A DNA stretch of 64,000 bases from assembly GCF_000732615.1 (NCBI RefSeq), contig NZ_JPGL01000012.1, forward strand, positions 124,001 through 188,000, given 5' to 3'. Position numbers and translations under genes: made by a program. This DNA is from Burkholderia paludis (GTDB taxonomy: Bacteria > Pseudomonadota > Gammaproteobacteria > Burkholderiales > Burkholderiaceae). A model generated the notes under the pieces. The model searched no databases, had not been told where the DNA came from, and was given only the letters and a program-made list of their open reading frames with translations. This document shows positions 1 through 10,936 of this stretch, in pieces (the stretch's first letter is position 1; each line of letters starts with the position of its first letter).

Positions 1-1005
1 GCGCAAGACGCGCCCAAGGTCGTGCGGATCGCCGTCGTCGCGTATTCAAGCGGCGGCAAGACCCAGTACGCGGGCGCGTCCGCGCTCATCGACGCCGACA
101 AGTCGCTCGAGAAGGCGCTCGCCGCGCGGCACGTGCAGCTGCAATGGGTGCCCGTCTCGACCGCGGCGGTCGGCACGCTCGTCAACGAGGCGTTCACGAA
201 CGGCAGCATCGACTTCGCCGGCTACGGCGACCTGCCGTCGGTCGTCGTCAACGCATCGGGCACGCGCACGCGACTGATCGTGCCGGGCGGCGTGGGCAGC
301 AACACGTACCTGGTCGTGCCGGCCGGCTCGAGCGCGAAATCGATCGTCGATCTCAAGGGCAAGCGCATCGCGCTCAATCGCGGCCGGCCGTGGGAAGTCA
401 CCTTCAGCAAGCTGCTCGCCGAGAACGGGCTGAAGCTGTCGGATTTCAGGATCTACAACCTCGACCCGCAGGCCGGCGCCGCGGCCGTCGCGGCCGGCCG
501 CGTCGACGGCTTCTTCACGCTGTCCGATGCGTATTCGCTCGTCGACAGGAACGTCGGCAAGATCATCTGGTCGACCAAGCGCGCGCCCGACGACTGGAAG
601 ATGCGCGCGGAACTGTGGGCGTCCGACGATTTCGTGCGGCGCTACCCCGACATCACGCAGCTCGTCGCGACGGCCTACGTGCGCGCCGCGCACTGGATCT
701 CGCAGCCGCAGAACCGCGACGCGTACGTGAAGATCCTGAGCGCGTCCGGCCAGCCGGAAAGCGTCGTGCGCCGCGAATACGCGGACGAGGCGACGCCGTG
801 GAAGGAGCAGTGGACGCCGCTCTTCACGCCCGCGCTGACCGGCCACTACCGCGACGTCATCGCGTACAGCCGCCAGGCCGGCCTGACCTCCACGCCGGTC
901 GACGTGAACGCACTGCTCGCGCCGGCCTTCGTGTCGACCGCGCTCAAACAGCTCGGCCTCGACGGCTACTGGCGCGCCGACGCGGCGCGCGTCGCGAGCC
1001 GCTGA
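1..1005 (+). CDS. ABC transporter substrate-binding protein, aliphatic sulfonate (SsuA) type, 5' partial
   Basis: Periplasmic solute-binding protein of the SsuA/NMT1-like class that would deliver sulfonates, sulfate esters or similar ligands to the two permeases downstream. The reading frame is open to the first base of the window, so the start codon and signal peptide lie outside; the first visible residues (AQDAPKVVRIAV) look like the region just after a signal-peptidase site. Family features are the IAVVAYSSGG beta-strand, the DFAGYGDLPS ligand loop and the DLKGKRIALNRG hinge segment. About 334 residues are visible, close to the full mature length. The stop codon overlaps the start of the next permease by one base (TGATG), indicating one operon. 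The ligand cannot be read from the sequence. Confidence 0.88.
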   Translation, partial: AQDAPKVVRIAVVAYSSGGKTQYAGASALIDADKSLEKALAARHVQLQWVPVSTAAVGTLVNEAFTNGSIDFAGYGDLPSVVVNASGTRTRLIVPGGVGSNTYLVVPAGSSAKSIVDLKGKRIALNRGRPWEVTFSKLLAENGLKLSDFRIYNLDPQAGAAAVAAGRVDGFFTLSDAYSLVDRNVGKIIWSTKRAPDDWKMRAELWASDDFVRRYPDITQLVATAYVRAAHWISQPQNRDAYVKILSASGQPESVVRREYADEATPWKEQWTPLFTPALTGHYRDVIAYSRQAGLTSTPVDVNALLAPAFVSTALKQLGLDGYWRADAARVASR

Positions 1006-1820
1006 TGCCGCGGCACGCCTTCGCGTCGAGCGGCGCGCTTGCATGCCGCGTGCCCGCCGTCGCACGGCTCGGCGGGCACGCGCTGTGGTGGGCCACGCCC
1101 GTCGCCTTCCTCTCGCTGTGGTGGCTCGCGAGCGCGCAGCGCTGGTTCCCGCCGCAGCTCGTCGTGCCGCCCGGGCGGCTTGCGACGACGCTGCGCACGC
1201 TGATCGAGACCGGCGAACTGCGCGACAACCTGCTGATCACACTGCACCGGCTGGCCCTCGGCTTCGCGATCGGCGCGACCGGCGGCGCCGCGTTCGGCGT
1301 CCTGCTCGCGCGCAGCCGGCTGTTCTCCGACTATCTGCGGCCGACGTTCGACCTGCTGCGGCAGGTGCCCACGCTCACGCTGATTCCGCTGCTGATCCTG
1401 CTGATCGGCATCGACGAGCCGCTGAAGCTCGTCGTCGTCGGCAAGGCCGTGTTCTTCCCGGTCGCACTGGCCGCGTACACCGGCGTGCGCGACGCGCCGC
1501 GCGACCTCGTCGAGATGGCGCGCCACTACGGGCTCGGCCGCTTCGCGCTGCTGCGCGACGTGCTGTTGCCGGCCGCGTTGCCGCCGCTGCTGACCGGCGT
1601 GCGGATCGCGCTCGCGCGCGCGTGGCTCGCGCTGGTCGCGGTCGAATTGCTCGGCGCCGACAGCGGGATCGGCCAGATGATGGAACTGGCGCGGCAGATG
1701 CTGCGGCTCGACGTCGTGCTGATCGACGTCGCGGTGATCGGGCTGGTCGGCTTCGCGCTCGACCGGTCGATCGCGCGCGTGCAACGCTACGCCCTGCGCT
1801 GGCAGACGCCCGCGCATTGA
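1005..1820 (+). CDS. ABC transporter permease, SsuC-like (first of two)
   Basis: Inner-membrane permease of 271 residues in the BPD_transp_1 superfamily. Hydrophobic segments occur at about residues 25-45, 75-105, 115-150 and 190-250. The cytoplasmic EAA-type loop lies near GVRDAPRDLVEMARHYG, the contact site for an ATPase. The ATG at 1005 was chosen because it overlaps the upstream stop codon by one base and keeps a basic N-terminus before the first membrane span. A second, different permease follows 16 bp later, which suggests a heterodimeric channel. No ATPase gene lies in the window, so it is probably upstream of base 1. Confidence 0.88.
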   Translation: MPRHAFASSGALACRVPAVARLGGHALWWATPVAFLSLWWLASAQRWFPPQLVVPPGRLATTLRTLIETGELRDNLLITLHRLALGFAIGATGGAAFGVLLARSRLFSDYLRPTFDLLRQVPTLTLIPLLILLIGIDEPLKLVVVGKAVFFPVALAAYTGVRDAPRDLVEMARHYGLGRFALLRDVLLPAALPPLLTGVRIALARAWLALVAVELLGADSGIGQMMELARQMLRLDVVLIDVAVIGLVGFALDRSIARVQRYALRWQTPAH

Positions 1821-1836
1821 ACGCACAGGTTTCGAC

Positions 1837-2615
1837 ATGCCCCTCGCGACACCCCGTTTCCCGTTCCCCGCGCTGCGCCGCCGCGCGCGCGGCCTCGTCG
1901 TGCCGGCGCTGCTGGTCGCCGCGTGGCAGTACGCGTCGTCCGGCGACGCGGCCCATCAATACGCGTTCGTGCCGTTGCAGCAGGTGGGCGCCGCGCTGGT
2001 CGAACTCGCGCGCAGCGGCGAACTCGCCACCGATCTTGGCGCGAGCCTGCGCCGCACGACGCTCGGGCTCGCCATCGGCGTCGCGCTCGGGCTCGTGTCG
2101 GGCGCGGCGATGGCGCGCTCGACGCTCGCGCGCAAGCTCGGCGAACCGGCGTTCCAGGCGCTGCGCTACGTGCCGCTGCTCGGGCTGATCCCGTTGCTGA
2201 GCCTGTGGGCCGGCACCGGGGAATTCGCGAAGGTGTTCATCATCGCGCTCGCCGCGTTCTATCCGATGACCACCGCGAGCTTCGACGGGCTGCGCCGCGT
2301 CGATCCGCGCTACGTCGAGCTGGCGCAGTCGTATCGCCTGACGCGCGTCGGCCTGTGGCGCGACGTGCTGATTCCGGGCGCGCTGCCCGACCTGTTCGCC
2401 GGCGTGTTGCAGGCCGTGCCGTTCGCGTGGATCACCGCGACCAGCAGCGAGCTGCTGTTCAACGCGGGGGCCGGCGTCGGCAGCCTGATGCAGAACGCGC
2501 AGGCCGGCGCGCGCGCCGACGTGCTGCTGGTGTGCGTGCTGGGGGTGACGGCGCTCGCCGTCGGCATGAGCGCGCTATGCGAGCGGCTTGCCCGGCGCGC
2601 GCTGCGCTGGCGCGA

Positions 2616-2625
<10 letters not shown>
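1837..2625 (+). CDS. ABC transporter permease, SsuC-like (second of two)
   Basis: Inner-membrane permease of 262 residues, homologous to but clearly different from the preceding one. It has an N-terminal span at about residues 15-30, a core membrane block at about 65-130, an EAA-type loop (GLRRVDPRYVELAQSYR) and C-terminal spans around 170-245. It should pair with the upstream permease to import the ligand of the binding protein. The last 10 bp overlap the 3' end of the convergent sigma-54 regulator gene, so the two transcripts meet tail to tail. Confidence 0.88.
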
Positions 2626-3734
<1,109 letters not shown>

Positions 3735-3854
3735 GGCACGACCGGCGTGTTGAACGGGGAAGGTTCGACGATAGCAAGGCGCGCGCCGGCCACGAACCAA
3801 TTCATCGAGCTATCGGTATGACGGCGGCCGGATTGCGCCGGCCGCCGCGCGGCG

Positions 3855-4535
3855 TCATGCGAGGCCGGTCATCTTCCACTGCTGTTCGAGCGCGCCCGGC
3901 CCGAATTCGAGCGCGCCGCCGAGGGGCTCCGCCAGCGCCTGGAAATACGCGGCTTCCTCGAGGATCAGGATGTACTTCGACACGTCGAGGATCGAGCGGC
4001 CCCAGAACGTCGCGCCGCCGTTCGCCTCGATGATCGCCGGCACCTCGGGATCGCGGCGGATCGTGTCGACGATGAAGCGCGGCTCGCCGGGGCGGCGATC
4101 GACGTACACCGGAATCTCGCGCGCCCGCGTGTAGCGCGCGGCGGGCGCGTAGCGGATCGGCAGCGGGCGATGCGCGCTCGCCCACGCGCCGAGGTACGGG
4201 CCGTGCACGTGAATCACGACGCCGACTTCCGGCGCCTCGCGGAACACGTCCGCGTAGCGCGGCCCGTTGCCGCCCGCGCGCGCGTCGCCGTGCAGCACGT
4301 CGCCGTCGAACGTCACGACGACCGGCTGGATCTCCTGCGACGCGGCCCACGGGCTCGGCGCGGACAGCGCGACCACGAGCTCGGCGCCCGGCACGCGCTC
4401 GAACGCCTGAAACGTGTTGGTCGCGGACAGCGTGCGCGTGTCCTTCAGCACGCGCGCGGCCTGCGTGAATTCGCGCGTGGCGCGTTCGGCGAATGCCGCG
4501 AGTTCGGCGCTGTCGATGGCTTGGGTGGCTGGCAT
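3855..4535 (-). CDS. class II aldolase/adducin family protein
   Basis: Cytosolic metal-dependent aldolase-like protein of 226 residues. The metal site is visible as the HVHGPYLGAW motif (zinc-binding His-X-His at about residue 100). The usual early substrate loop is seen near LKDTRTLSATNTF, and a third metal-ligand region would lie toward the C-terminus. Relatives act on phosphorylated or free sugars such as fuculose-, ribulose- or methylthioribulose-phosphate; the substrate here cannot be assigned. The C-terminus (EQQWKMTGLA) is intact. It is preceded by a sigma-54 promoter and a dyad, and followed after 120 bp by the sigma-54 activator gene on the same strand, so it is probably that regulator's target. 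Confidence 0.82.
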   Translation of the reverse strand: MPATQAIDSAELAAFAERATREFTQAARVLKDTRTLSATNTFQAFERVPGAELVVALSAPSPWAASQEIQPVVVTFDGDVLHGDARAGGNGPRYADVFREAPEVGVVIHVHGPYLGAWASAHRPLPIRYAPAARYTRAREIPVYVDRRPGEPRFIVDTIRRDPEVPAIIEANGGATFWGRSILDVSKYILILEEAAYFQALAEPLGGALEFGPGALEQQWKMTGLA

Positions 4536-4606
4536 GAGGACGGTTTCCTTGATCGGGTGGACGGAGTGGCTCGCGTCGCGACGCGGCGACGCACGGCAAC
4601 AGGATC

Positions 4607-4622
4607 AGCAGCAATCGTGCCA
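4607..4622 (-). promoter_or_regulatory. candidate sigma-54 (-24/-12) promoter of the aldolase gene
   Basis: Read on the minus strand the sequence is TGGCACGATTGCTGCT. It matches the consensus TGGCACG-N4-TTGCW at all but one position of the two boxes, and GG and GC are exactly 10 bp apart. Transcription would start about 60 bp before the aldolase ATG at 4535. Confidence 0.72.
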
Positions 4623-4706
4623 GCCGCGCACGCGGGCATCGGGCGTCCGTGCGGCGGCGCATCCGCGCGACGCGGGATGCCCGGCGCGCAACCGGCGGCC
4701 TCGCCC

Positions 4707-4724
4707 TTGTTGCGGGAGCAACAA
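4707..4724. promoter_or_regulatory. candidate enhancer dyad for the sigma-54 activator
   Basis: TTGTTGC and GCAACAA are perfect 7-bp inverted arms around GGGA. The dyad lies about 100 bp upstream of the sigma-54 promoter, where enhancer-binding proteins usually bind. The neighbouring regulator with a Fis-type helix-turn-helix is the likely ligand; that is inference. Confidence 0.6.
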
Positions 4725-4899
4725 CCGGCCGGCCCGGATTGCTGCGCGGCACGCAGCCGGCGCATGCATGCGACACGCGCCGCGCGACCCGATCGCCCGC
4801 CGCGACGCGCATCGCGCGCGCTGGTTCGAAACTTGCGTCGTGGTCGGCGCGCGCGTTGTCCCGCGCATCCGATCCGATCTCATCGACTTCCATCCGACC

Positions 4900-6183
4900 A
4901 TGACGCTTCTCCCCCTGCGCGGCCGTGCCGCGCGCACGCTGCTGGCCGCCGCGCTCGCCGTATCGTCCCTGCCCTCGCACGCGGCCGCGCCCGGCCGCGT
5001 CCCGGCGCCCGACCCGCTGCAGGGCGACGGCCGCGTGTCCGCGTTCTACACGTGGGACCGCGACGTGCCGGCGACGCCCGGCGTACTGCTGCGTTCCGAG
5101 CCGCTGCCGGCGACGCTCGGGCTCGCGAGCGCCGGCCGGCAGTTGCGCATCCTGTATGCATCGACCGACGGGGTCGGCGGCCGCACGCCGATCGCCGTAT
5201 CGGGCGCGCTGTTCGTGCCGCGCGGCACGCCGCCGGCGGGCGGCTGGCCGATCGTCGCCTGGGCGCACGGCACGTTCGGCATGGCCGACATCTGCGCGCC
5301 GTCGTGGTTCGGCCGCTCGTATCGCGACGTGCGCTACCTGAACGCGTGGCTTCAGCAAGGGTTCGCGGTCGTCGCGACCGACTACCAGGGGCTCGGCACG
5401 CCCGGCCCGAATCCGCAGCTCAACAATCGTTCGAACAGCTACACGTTGCTCGACAGCGTGCGCGCGGTGCTCGGCGGCGTGCCGGGCCTCGCGAACGCGG
5501 TCGTGCTCGTCGGCCAGTCGCAAGGCGGCTCGGCGGTGGTCGCGGCGGCCGGCTACGCGCCCGTCTATGCCCCCGAACTCGCGATCCGCGCGACCGTCGC
5601 CACCGGGACGATCTACAACGCGTCGCCCGCCACGCTCGCGTCGCTGCCGAAGTTCGAGACGGCCTACCGGCGCGATCCCGACCGCGTCGATCCGACGCTC
5701 GCGTACCAGTTCTACTCGGTGCTGTCCGCGCAGCAGATCGACCCTGCGTTGCGCGCGGACGAGGTGCTGACCGACCGGGCGCTGCCGCTGCTCGAACAGG
5801 CGCGCATCAGTTGCCTCGCGTCGCTCGAGGACGACGCGGCGCTCGCACACCTCACGCACGCGAACACCGTGAAGCCCGGCGGCGACGCGCGGCTGAAGGC
5901 GTGGTGGGACGCGTACCTGACCTACCCGACACTGAAGCTCGCCACGCCCGTCTTCATCGGCGCGGGCGCGGACGACGGGCTCGCGCCGCTCGAACTCGCG
6001 CTCGCGAAGGACGCGTGCGCGGCGGGCACGACGGTCGAGGCGCACCTGTATGCGGGCCGCGAGCACAACGGCACCGTGAACGCGTCGCTCGCCGATTCGA
6101 TTCCGTTCGTGAAGCGCGTGCTCGCCGGCGAGACGATCCGGCCGGTCTGCACGCCGGCCCCGCAGCAGGCGACGGCGCAATAG
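4900..6183 (+). CDS. secreted alpha/beta-hydrolase, secretory-lipase (LIP) type
   Basis: Exported esterase or lipase of 427 residues. It begins with a signal peptide (Arg-containing start, then a hydrophobic run, predicted cleavage near SHAAA). The nucleophile elbow is GQSQGGSA (about residue 206), the oxyanion region is near VAWAHGTFG, and the late catalytic His is probably in the GREHNGTV segment. The region PVFIGAGADDGLAP holds a plausible acid residue. Two-domain length and the DYQGLGTPGPN segment fit the secretory lipase family (PF03583). The ATG at 4900 is chosen because it starts the signal peptide. It is divergently transcribed from the aldolase gene. Substrate unknown. Confidence 0.82.
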   Translation: MTLLPLRGRAARTLLAAALAVSSLPSHAAAPGRVPAPDPLQGDGRVSAFYTWDRDVPATPGVLLRSEPLPATLGLASAGRQLRILYASTDGVGGRTPIAVSGALFVPRGTPPAGGWPIVAWAHGTFGMADICAPSWFGRSYRDVRYLNAWLQQGFAVVATDYQGLGTPGPNPQLNNRSNSYTLLDSVRAVLGGVPGLANAVVLVGQSQGGSAVVAAAGYAPVYAPELAIRATVATGTIYNASPATLASLPKFETAYRRDPDRVDPTLAYQFYSVLSAQQIDPALRADEVLTDRALPLLEQARISCLASLEDDAALAHLTHANTVKPGGDARLKAWWDAYLTYPTLKLATPVFIGAGADDGLAPLELALAKDACAAGTTVEAHLYAGREHNGTVNASLADSIPFVKRVLAGETIRPVCTPAPQQATAQ

Positions 6184-6234
6184 CGGGCGCGCGGCGCTTT
6201 GCACGACGGCGCGAATGCATTTCCGAATCCGTTA

Positions 6235-6264
6235 TTGGATCGCGGCGCCGCGCATTTTTATACT
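6235..6264 (+). promoter_or_regulatory. sigma-70-type promoter of the groES-groEL operon
   Basis: A -35 hexamer TTGGAT (6235-6240) and a -10 hexamer TATACT (6259-6264) are separated by 18 bp. The predicted transcription start falls inside the CIRCE element directly downstream, the usual arrangement for HrcA repression. Confidence 0.72.
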
Positions 6265-6266
6265 CG

Positions 6267-6293
6267 TCAGCACTCTCTGTTAAAGAGTGCCAG
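6267..6293. promoter_or_regulatory. CIRCE element (HrcA operator)
   Basis: Inverted arms TCAGCACTC and GAGTGCCAG are separated by exactly 9 bp, matching the CIRCE consensus TTAGCACTC-N9-GAGTGCTAA at 7 of 9 positions or better in each arm. It sits between the -10 box and the groES start, so HrcA should repress this operon until heat shock or chaperone titration. Confidence 0.92.
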
Positions 6294-6325
6294 CCCATTT
6301 CGACAGAACCGCACAGGACCAACCT

Positions 6326-6616
6326 ATGAGCCTACGCCCCTTGCACGACCGCGTGATCGTGAAGCGACTCGACCAGGAAACCACCACCGCGTCGGGCATC
6401 GTGATCCCCGACAGCGCGGCAGAAAAGCCCGACCAGGGCGAAGTGATCGCCGTCGGCCCCGGCCGCAAGGATGCGGACGGCCAGCGCATCGTGCCCGACC
6501 TGCAGGTCGGCGAACGCGTGCTGTTCGGCAAGTACGCGGGCCAGGCCGTCAAGCTGGACGGCAACGAGTTTCTGGTACTGCGCGAGGAAGACATCGTCGC
6601 GGTCGTCAACCAATAA
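6326..6616 (+). CDS. groES: co-chaperonin GroES (second-copy type)
   Basis: Ten-kilodalton co-chaperonin of 96 residues that caps the GroEL ring. The family start [14 protein letters not shown] is intact, followed by the mobile loop ([18 protein letters not shown]) that contacts GroEL and the typical end EEDIVAVVN. The ATG at 6326 was chosen over an upstream in-frame start because the conserved protein begins here. It is followed after 12 bp by groEL and is under a CIRCE operator. Confidence 0.97.
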   Translation: MSLRPLHDRVIVKRLDQETTTASGIVIPDSAAEKPDQGEVIAVGPGRKDADGQRIVPDLQVGERVLFGKYAGQAVKLDGNEFLVLREEDIVAVVNQ

Positions 6617-8269
<1,653 letters not shown>

Positions 8270-8275
8270 CGCACC

Positions 8276-8305
8276 GCGGCCGCGCGGGTTCGCCCGCGCG
8301 GCCGC
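8276..8305 (+). terminator. perfect GC-rich hairpin after groEL
   Basis: Arms of 13 bp (8276-8288 and 8293-8305) pair perfectly around a TTCG tetraloop, 6 bp after the groEL stop codon. There is no T-run, so it more likely protects or pauses the transcript than terminates it; the true terminator follows. Confidence 0.6.
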
Positions 8306-8318
8306 ACACGCACGCACG

Positions 8319-8354
8319 ACGCGTGACGACTCCGGTCGTCACGCGTTTTTTTTT
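8319..8354 (+). terminator. rho-independent terminator of groES-groEL
   Basis: Twelve-base arms (ACGCGTGACGAC and its complement) pair perfectly around TCCG, and the downstream strand runs into nine consecutive T residues (8346-8354). Confidence 0.93.
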
Positions 8355-8560
8355 CGCCGCCGCAAAGTCCGCAATCGCAAACCAAAAAGCGCAACATCGT
8401 TCAATCCCCGCTCCGGCCGATCCGTTACTTTTCGATCGCGGCCACGCAGTGCCGGCCACCCACGGCGCCGTGCGAAGGATGTGCCTCCTTCATTGCCGCC
8501 GACGCGTTCCGTTTGCCGTCGTCGACATCGCACGCAACCCAACTCGCTGGAGGAATCCGT

Positions 8561-8893
8561 ATGTCCCAACGATCGTCATCGGCGCTCGTCGTCAGCGCCT
8601 TCGCCGCCGCGCTCGGCGCGCTCGCCGCAGTGCCGGCCGGCGCGCAGCAGTTCACCGACGCGCAGAAGAAGATCCAGGCGGAGCACACCGTGCTCGTCAA
8701 GTCCGGCAAGGTCGAGCCCTGCTTCGGTACCGCCCTGAAAGGGCAGAACGACTGCTATGCCGGCGCGGGCACCACCTGCGCGGGCACCAGCACCACCGAC
8801 TATCAGGGCAACGCGTTCAAGCTCGTGCCGAAGGGCACCTGCACGGCCATGTCCACGCCGAACGGCCCCGGCAGCCTGTCGCCGAAGGCCTGA
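8561..8893 (+). CDS. bufA1: bufferin-type RiPP precursor (DUF2282, BufA1-like)
   Basis: Small exported precursor peptide of 110 residues. A signal peptide ends near PAGAQQ. The mature part carries four cysteines in the pattern [17 protein letters not shown] and GTCTA. DUF2282 proteins are bufferin-1 precursors: the adjacent MNIO enzyme modifies cysteines to thiooxazole-type heterocycles, and the product sequesters copper or other metals in the periplasm. The ATG at 8561 has a clear ribosome-binding site (GGAGG) and begins the signal peptide. The DUF692 modifying enzyme follows 70 bp later. The metal and the modified residues are inferred from the family. Confidence 0.85.
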   Translation: MSQRSSSALVVSAFAAALGALAAVPAGAQQFTDAQKKIQAEHTVLVKSGKVEPCFGTALKGQNDCYAGAGTTCAGTSTTDYQGNAFKLVPKGTCTAMSTPNGPGSLSPKA

Positions 8894-8963
8894 TCCGCAC
8901 CGTGCGGCCGGGGCTCCGCGCCCCGGCTGTGCCGCGCCCGCCGACCTGTTCCGGAGCCCTGCC

Positions 8964-9926
8964 GTGATCGTGTCCGAACCCTCCGCCTCCCGCGCCGCGA
9001 GCGCGCTGCACGGCCGCGCCGGCGTCGGCCTGAAAGCCGGGCATTACCGGACGATCGTCGGCATGCGGCCGGACGTCGGCTTCTTCGAAGTGCACGCCGA
9101 AAACTACATGGGCGACGGCGGCCCGCCGCACCGCTACCTGGGCGCGGTGCGCGAACGCTACCCGCTGACGCTGCACGGCGTCGGCCTGTCGATCGGCGGC
9201 GCGCGCGCGCTCGACACCGCGCACCTGCGGCGCCTGAAGGCGCTGATCGCGCGCTACGCGCCGGCGCTGTTCTCCGAGCATCTCGCATGGTCGAGCCACG
9301 ACGCCGGCTTCCTCAACGACCTGCTGCCGCTGCCCTACACGACGCCGACGCTGCGCCGCGTCGTCGCGCACATCGACGAGGTGCAGGACACGCTCGGCCT
9401 GCAGATGCTGCTGGAAAACCCGTCGACCTATCTCGCGTTCGCCGAAAGCAGCTACGCGGAGCCGGACTTCATCGCGGAGATCGTGCGGCGCACCGGCTGC
9501 GCGCTGCTGCTCGACGTCAACAACGTGTTCGTGTCGTCGATCAACCAGCGATGGGACCCGGTCGCGTATCTCGACGCGTATCCGCTCGCGCAGGTCAGGC
9601 AGATCCATCTCGCCGGCCATGCGCGCGAGGCCGACGCGCGCGGCCGCCCGCTGCTGATCGACACGCACGATCGCGCGGTCGACGAATCCGTGTGGGCGCT
9701 CTACGCTGATGCGATCGACCGGATCGGCCCGGTGCCGACGCTGATCGAATGGGATGCGCAGGTGCCCGACTGGGCGACGCTGCACGCGCAGGCGGCGCGC
9801 GCGGAGCGGGTCATGCGGCGGCGCGGGCCCGCGCATGCGGCAACGCCCGCCGCATCCGCCACGCCAGCCGCGCCTGCCTCCCCTGCTGCCCCGTCGCGCC
9901 CGTCGCCTGGGCGCGCCCCCCTCTAA
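8964..9926 (+). CDS. bufB: MNIO-family (DUF692) peptide-modifying oxidase, BufB-like
   Basis: Multinuclear non-heme iron-dependent oxidase of 320 residues that would convert cysteines of the upstream precursor. Family landmarks run in order: GVGLKAGHY, HAENYMGDGG, TLHGVGLSIGG, SEHLAWS, LLLENPSTY, LLLDVNNVFVSSIN, IHLAGH, DTHDRAVDESVW and PTLIEWDAQVP; the His, Glu and Asp residues in these motifs form the iron sites. The start is GTG at 8964, with GGAG seven bases upstream. The C-terminus ends in an Ala/Pro-rich tail of about 40 residues that is probably disordered. It acts in the cytoplasm before export. Confidence 0.92.
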   Translation: MIVSEPSASRAASALHGRAGVGLKAGHYRTIVGMRPDVGFFEVHAENYMGDGGPPHRYLGAVRERYPLTLHGVGLSIGGARALDTAHLRRLKALIARYAPALFSEHLAWSSHDAGFLNDLLPLPYTTPTLRRVVAHIDEVQDTLGLQMLLENPSTYLAFAESSYAEPDFIAEIVRRTGCALLLDVNNVFVSSINQRWDPVAYLDAYPLAQVRQIHLAGHAREADARGRPLLIDTHDRAVDESVWALYADAIDRIGPVPTLIEWDAQVPDWATLHAQAARAERVMRRRGPAHAATPAASATPAAPASPAAPSRPSPGRAPL

Positions 9927-9942
9927 CCTGCGGAGATCCGCG

Positions 9943-10920
9943 ATGCCGTCACGCAAAGTCCTCGTGTACTACGCCTGGAGCCGTCCCGGCGAAACCGGCG
10001 CGCCGCTCGGCGTCATCGAGAACCGGTTCCCGACGCTGTTCGAAAGCCGCCGGATGAGCTATCCGCGCTTCGCGGAGCTGGCCGATCCCGAGCAGTTCGA
10101 CCAGAGCGTCGCGGGGTTTCTCGATCACATCATGAAGCACAACTTCACCGCGTTCGTCGAGCTGGCCGGCGCGCTGACCGGCGCGCCGGTCGTGCAGGTC
10201 GAGCGCGTCGCGGACGACGGCCGCCTCGTCGCGCTCGACGCCGACCTGCTGCGGGACGTCGACACGCTGATCGTCATCAGCTTCGATTCGCTGCGCACCG
10301 CGCAGATCGCCAGCCTCGCCGAGGTGGACGCGCTGCGCTGCTTCCTGTCGCGACCCGACCACGTCGCGTTCGTGTGCCCGCATCATGACATCGGCGACGT
10401 GTCGGGCCTGGCGCCCGAGCGCTGGCTCGACCACCAGCTCGCGGATTTCCTGCACCACGGCGACCGGACGATCCCGCCGCAGCAGCGCTTCGGCGGCTTC
10501 GCGCGCGCGCTGCTGGCCGGTCTCGGCGTGCCGGTGCTGAACCGCTTCGGGCTGCGGCCGGCGGCCGGGCCGGACGGCGCGCCCGCGCCGATCGACGCCG
10601 ACCTCGCGCTCGACCGGCTGCGCCTGCTCGACGGCGTCGCGACGTTCAACCTGCATGCGCACCTGCCGCACCTCGAACGGCACGGCGACGCACTCGGCAA
10701 GCTCGACGTGCTGGCGCGCCAGACGATCGACCCGGCCGCGCCGCCGCATCCGTTCGCGCTCGCGCACGACACGTTCGACGCACTGCTGCAGTCGCGCGCG
10801 GACGCGTTCGCGGGCACGCTGCTGGTCGGCGACACGACGCTGTGGAGTTCGACCGCGGGCGGCGTCGACAGCCTGCGGCGGCTCTGGACCAACGTGCTGC
10901 AGCGGCCGCAACGGGCATAA
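9943..10920 (+). CDS. protein of unknown function inside the bufferin operon
   Basis: A 325-residue cytoplasmic protein that I do not recognise. It has no signal peptide or membrane span. It begins KVLVYYAWSRPGE, has a conserved-looking core VAFVCPHHDIGDVSG (about residue 140) after a Rossmann-like strand (TLIVISFDSL), and a helical C-terminal half with LHAHLPHLERHGD. The His-rich motifs CPHHD and HAHLPH could bind metal, but this is speculation. It lies 16 bp after bufB and directly before bufC (DUF2063), in an operon that normally runs A-B-C-DoxX without it. It may be an accessory modification, metallation or regulatory factor. Codon use matches its neighbours. Confidence 0.8.
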   Translation: MPSRKVLVYYAWSRPGETGAPLGVIENRFPTLFESRRMSYPRFAELADPEQFDQSVAGFLDHIMKHNFTAFVELAGALTGAPVVQVERVADDGRLVALDADLLRDVDTLIVISFDSLRTAQIASLAEVDALRCFLSRPDHVAFVCPHHDIGDVSGLAPERWLDHQLADFLHHGDRTIPPQQRFGGFARALLAGLGVPVLNRFGLRPAAGPDGAPAPIDADLALDRLRLLDGVATFNLHAHLPHLERHGDALGKLDVLARQTIDPAAPPHPFALAHDTFDALLQSRADAFAGTLLVGDTTLWSSTAGGVDSLRRLWTNVLQRPQRA

Positions 10921-10936
10921 CGTGCCGACGCCCGCC

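Larger units (their letters stand above)
4536..4899. other. divergent regulatory intergenic region, aldolase / lipase
   Basis: This 364-bp region separates the start of the aldolase gene (minus) from the start of the lipase gene (plus). It holds a sigma-54 promoter reading toward the aldolase (4607-4622) and an 18-bp dyad (4707-4724). No additional gene was seen. Confidence 0.7.

Noticed and set aside
3802..6204. An 800-codon minus-strand frame over the aldolase and lipase genes
   Set aside because: It is Arg/Gly-rich throughout and covers two well-supported genes in other frames.
8276..8305. Treating the TTCG hairpin as the groEL terminator
   Set aside because: It lacks a T-run. The true terminator with nine T residues follows at 8319-8354.
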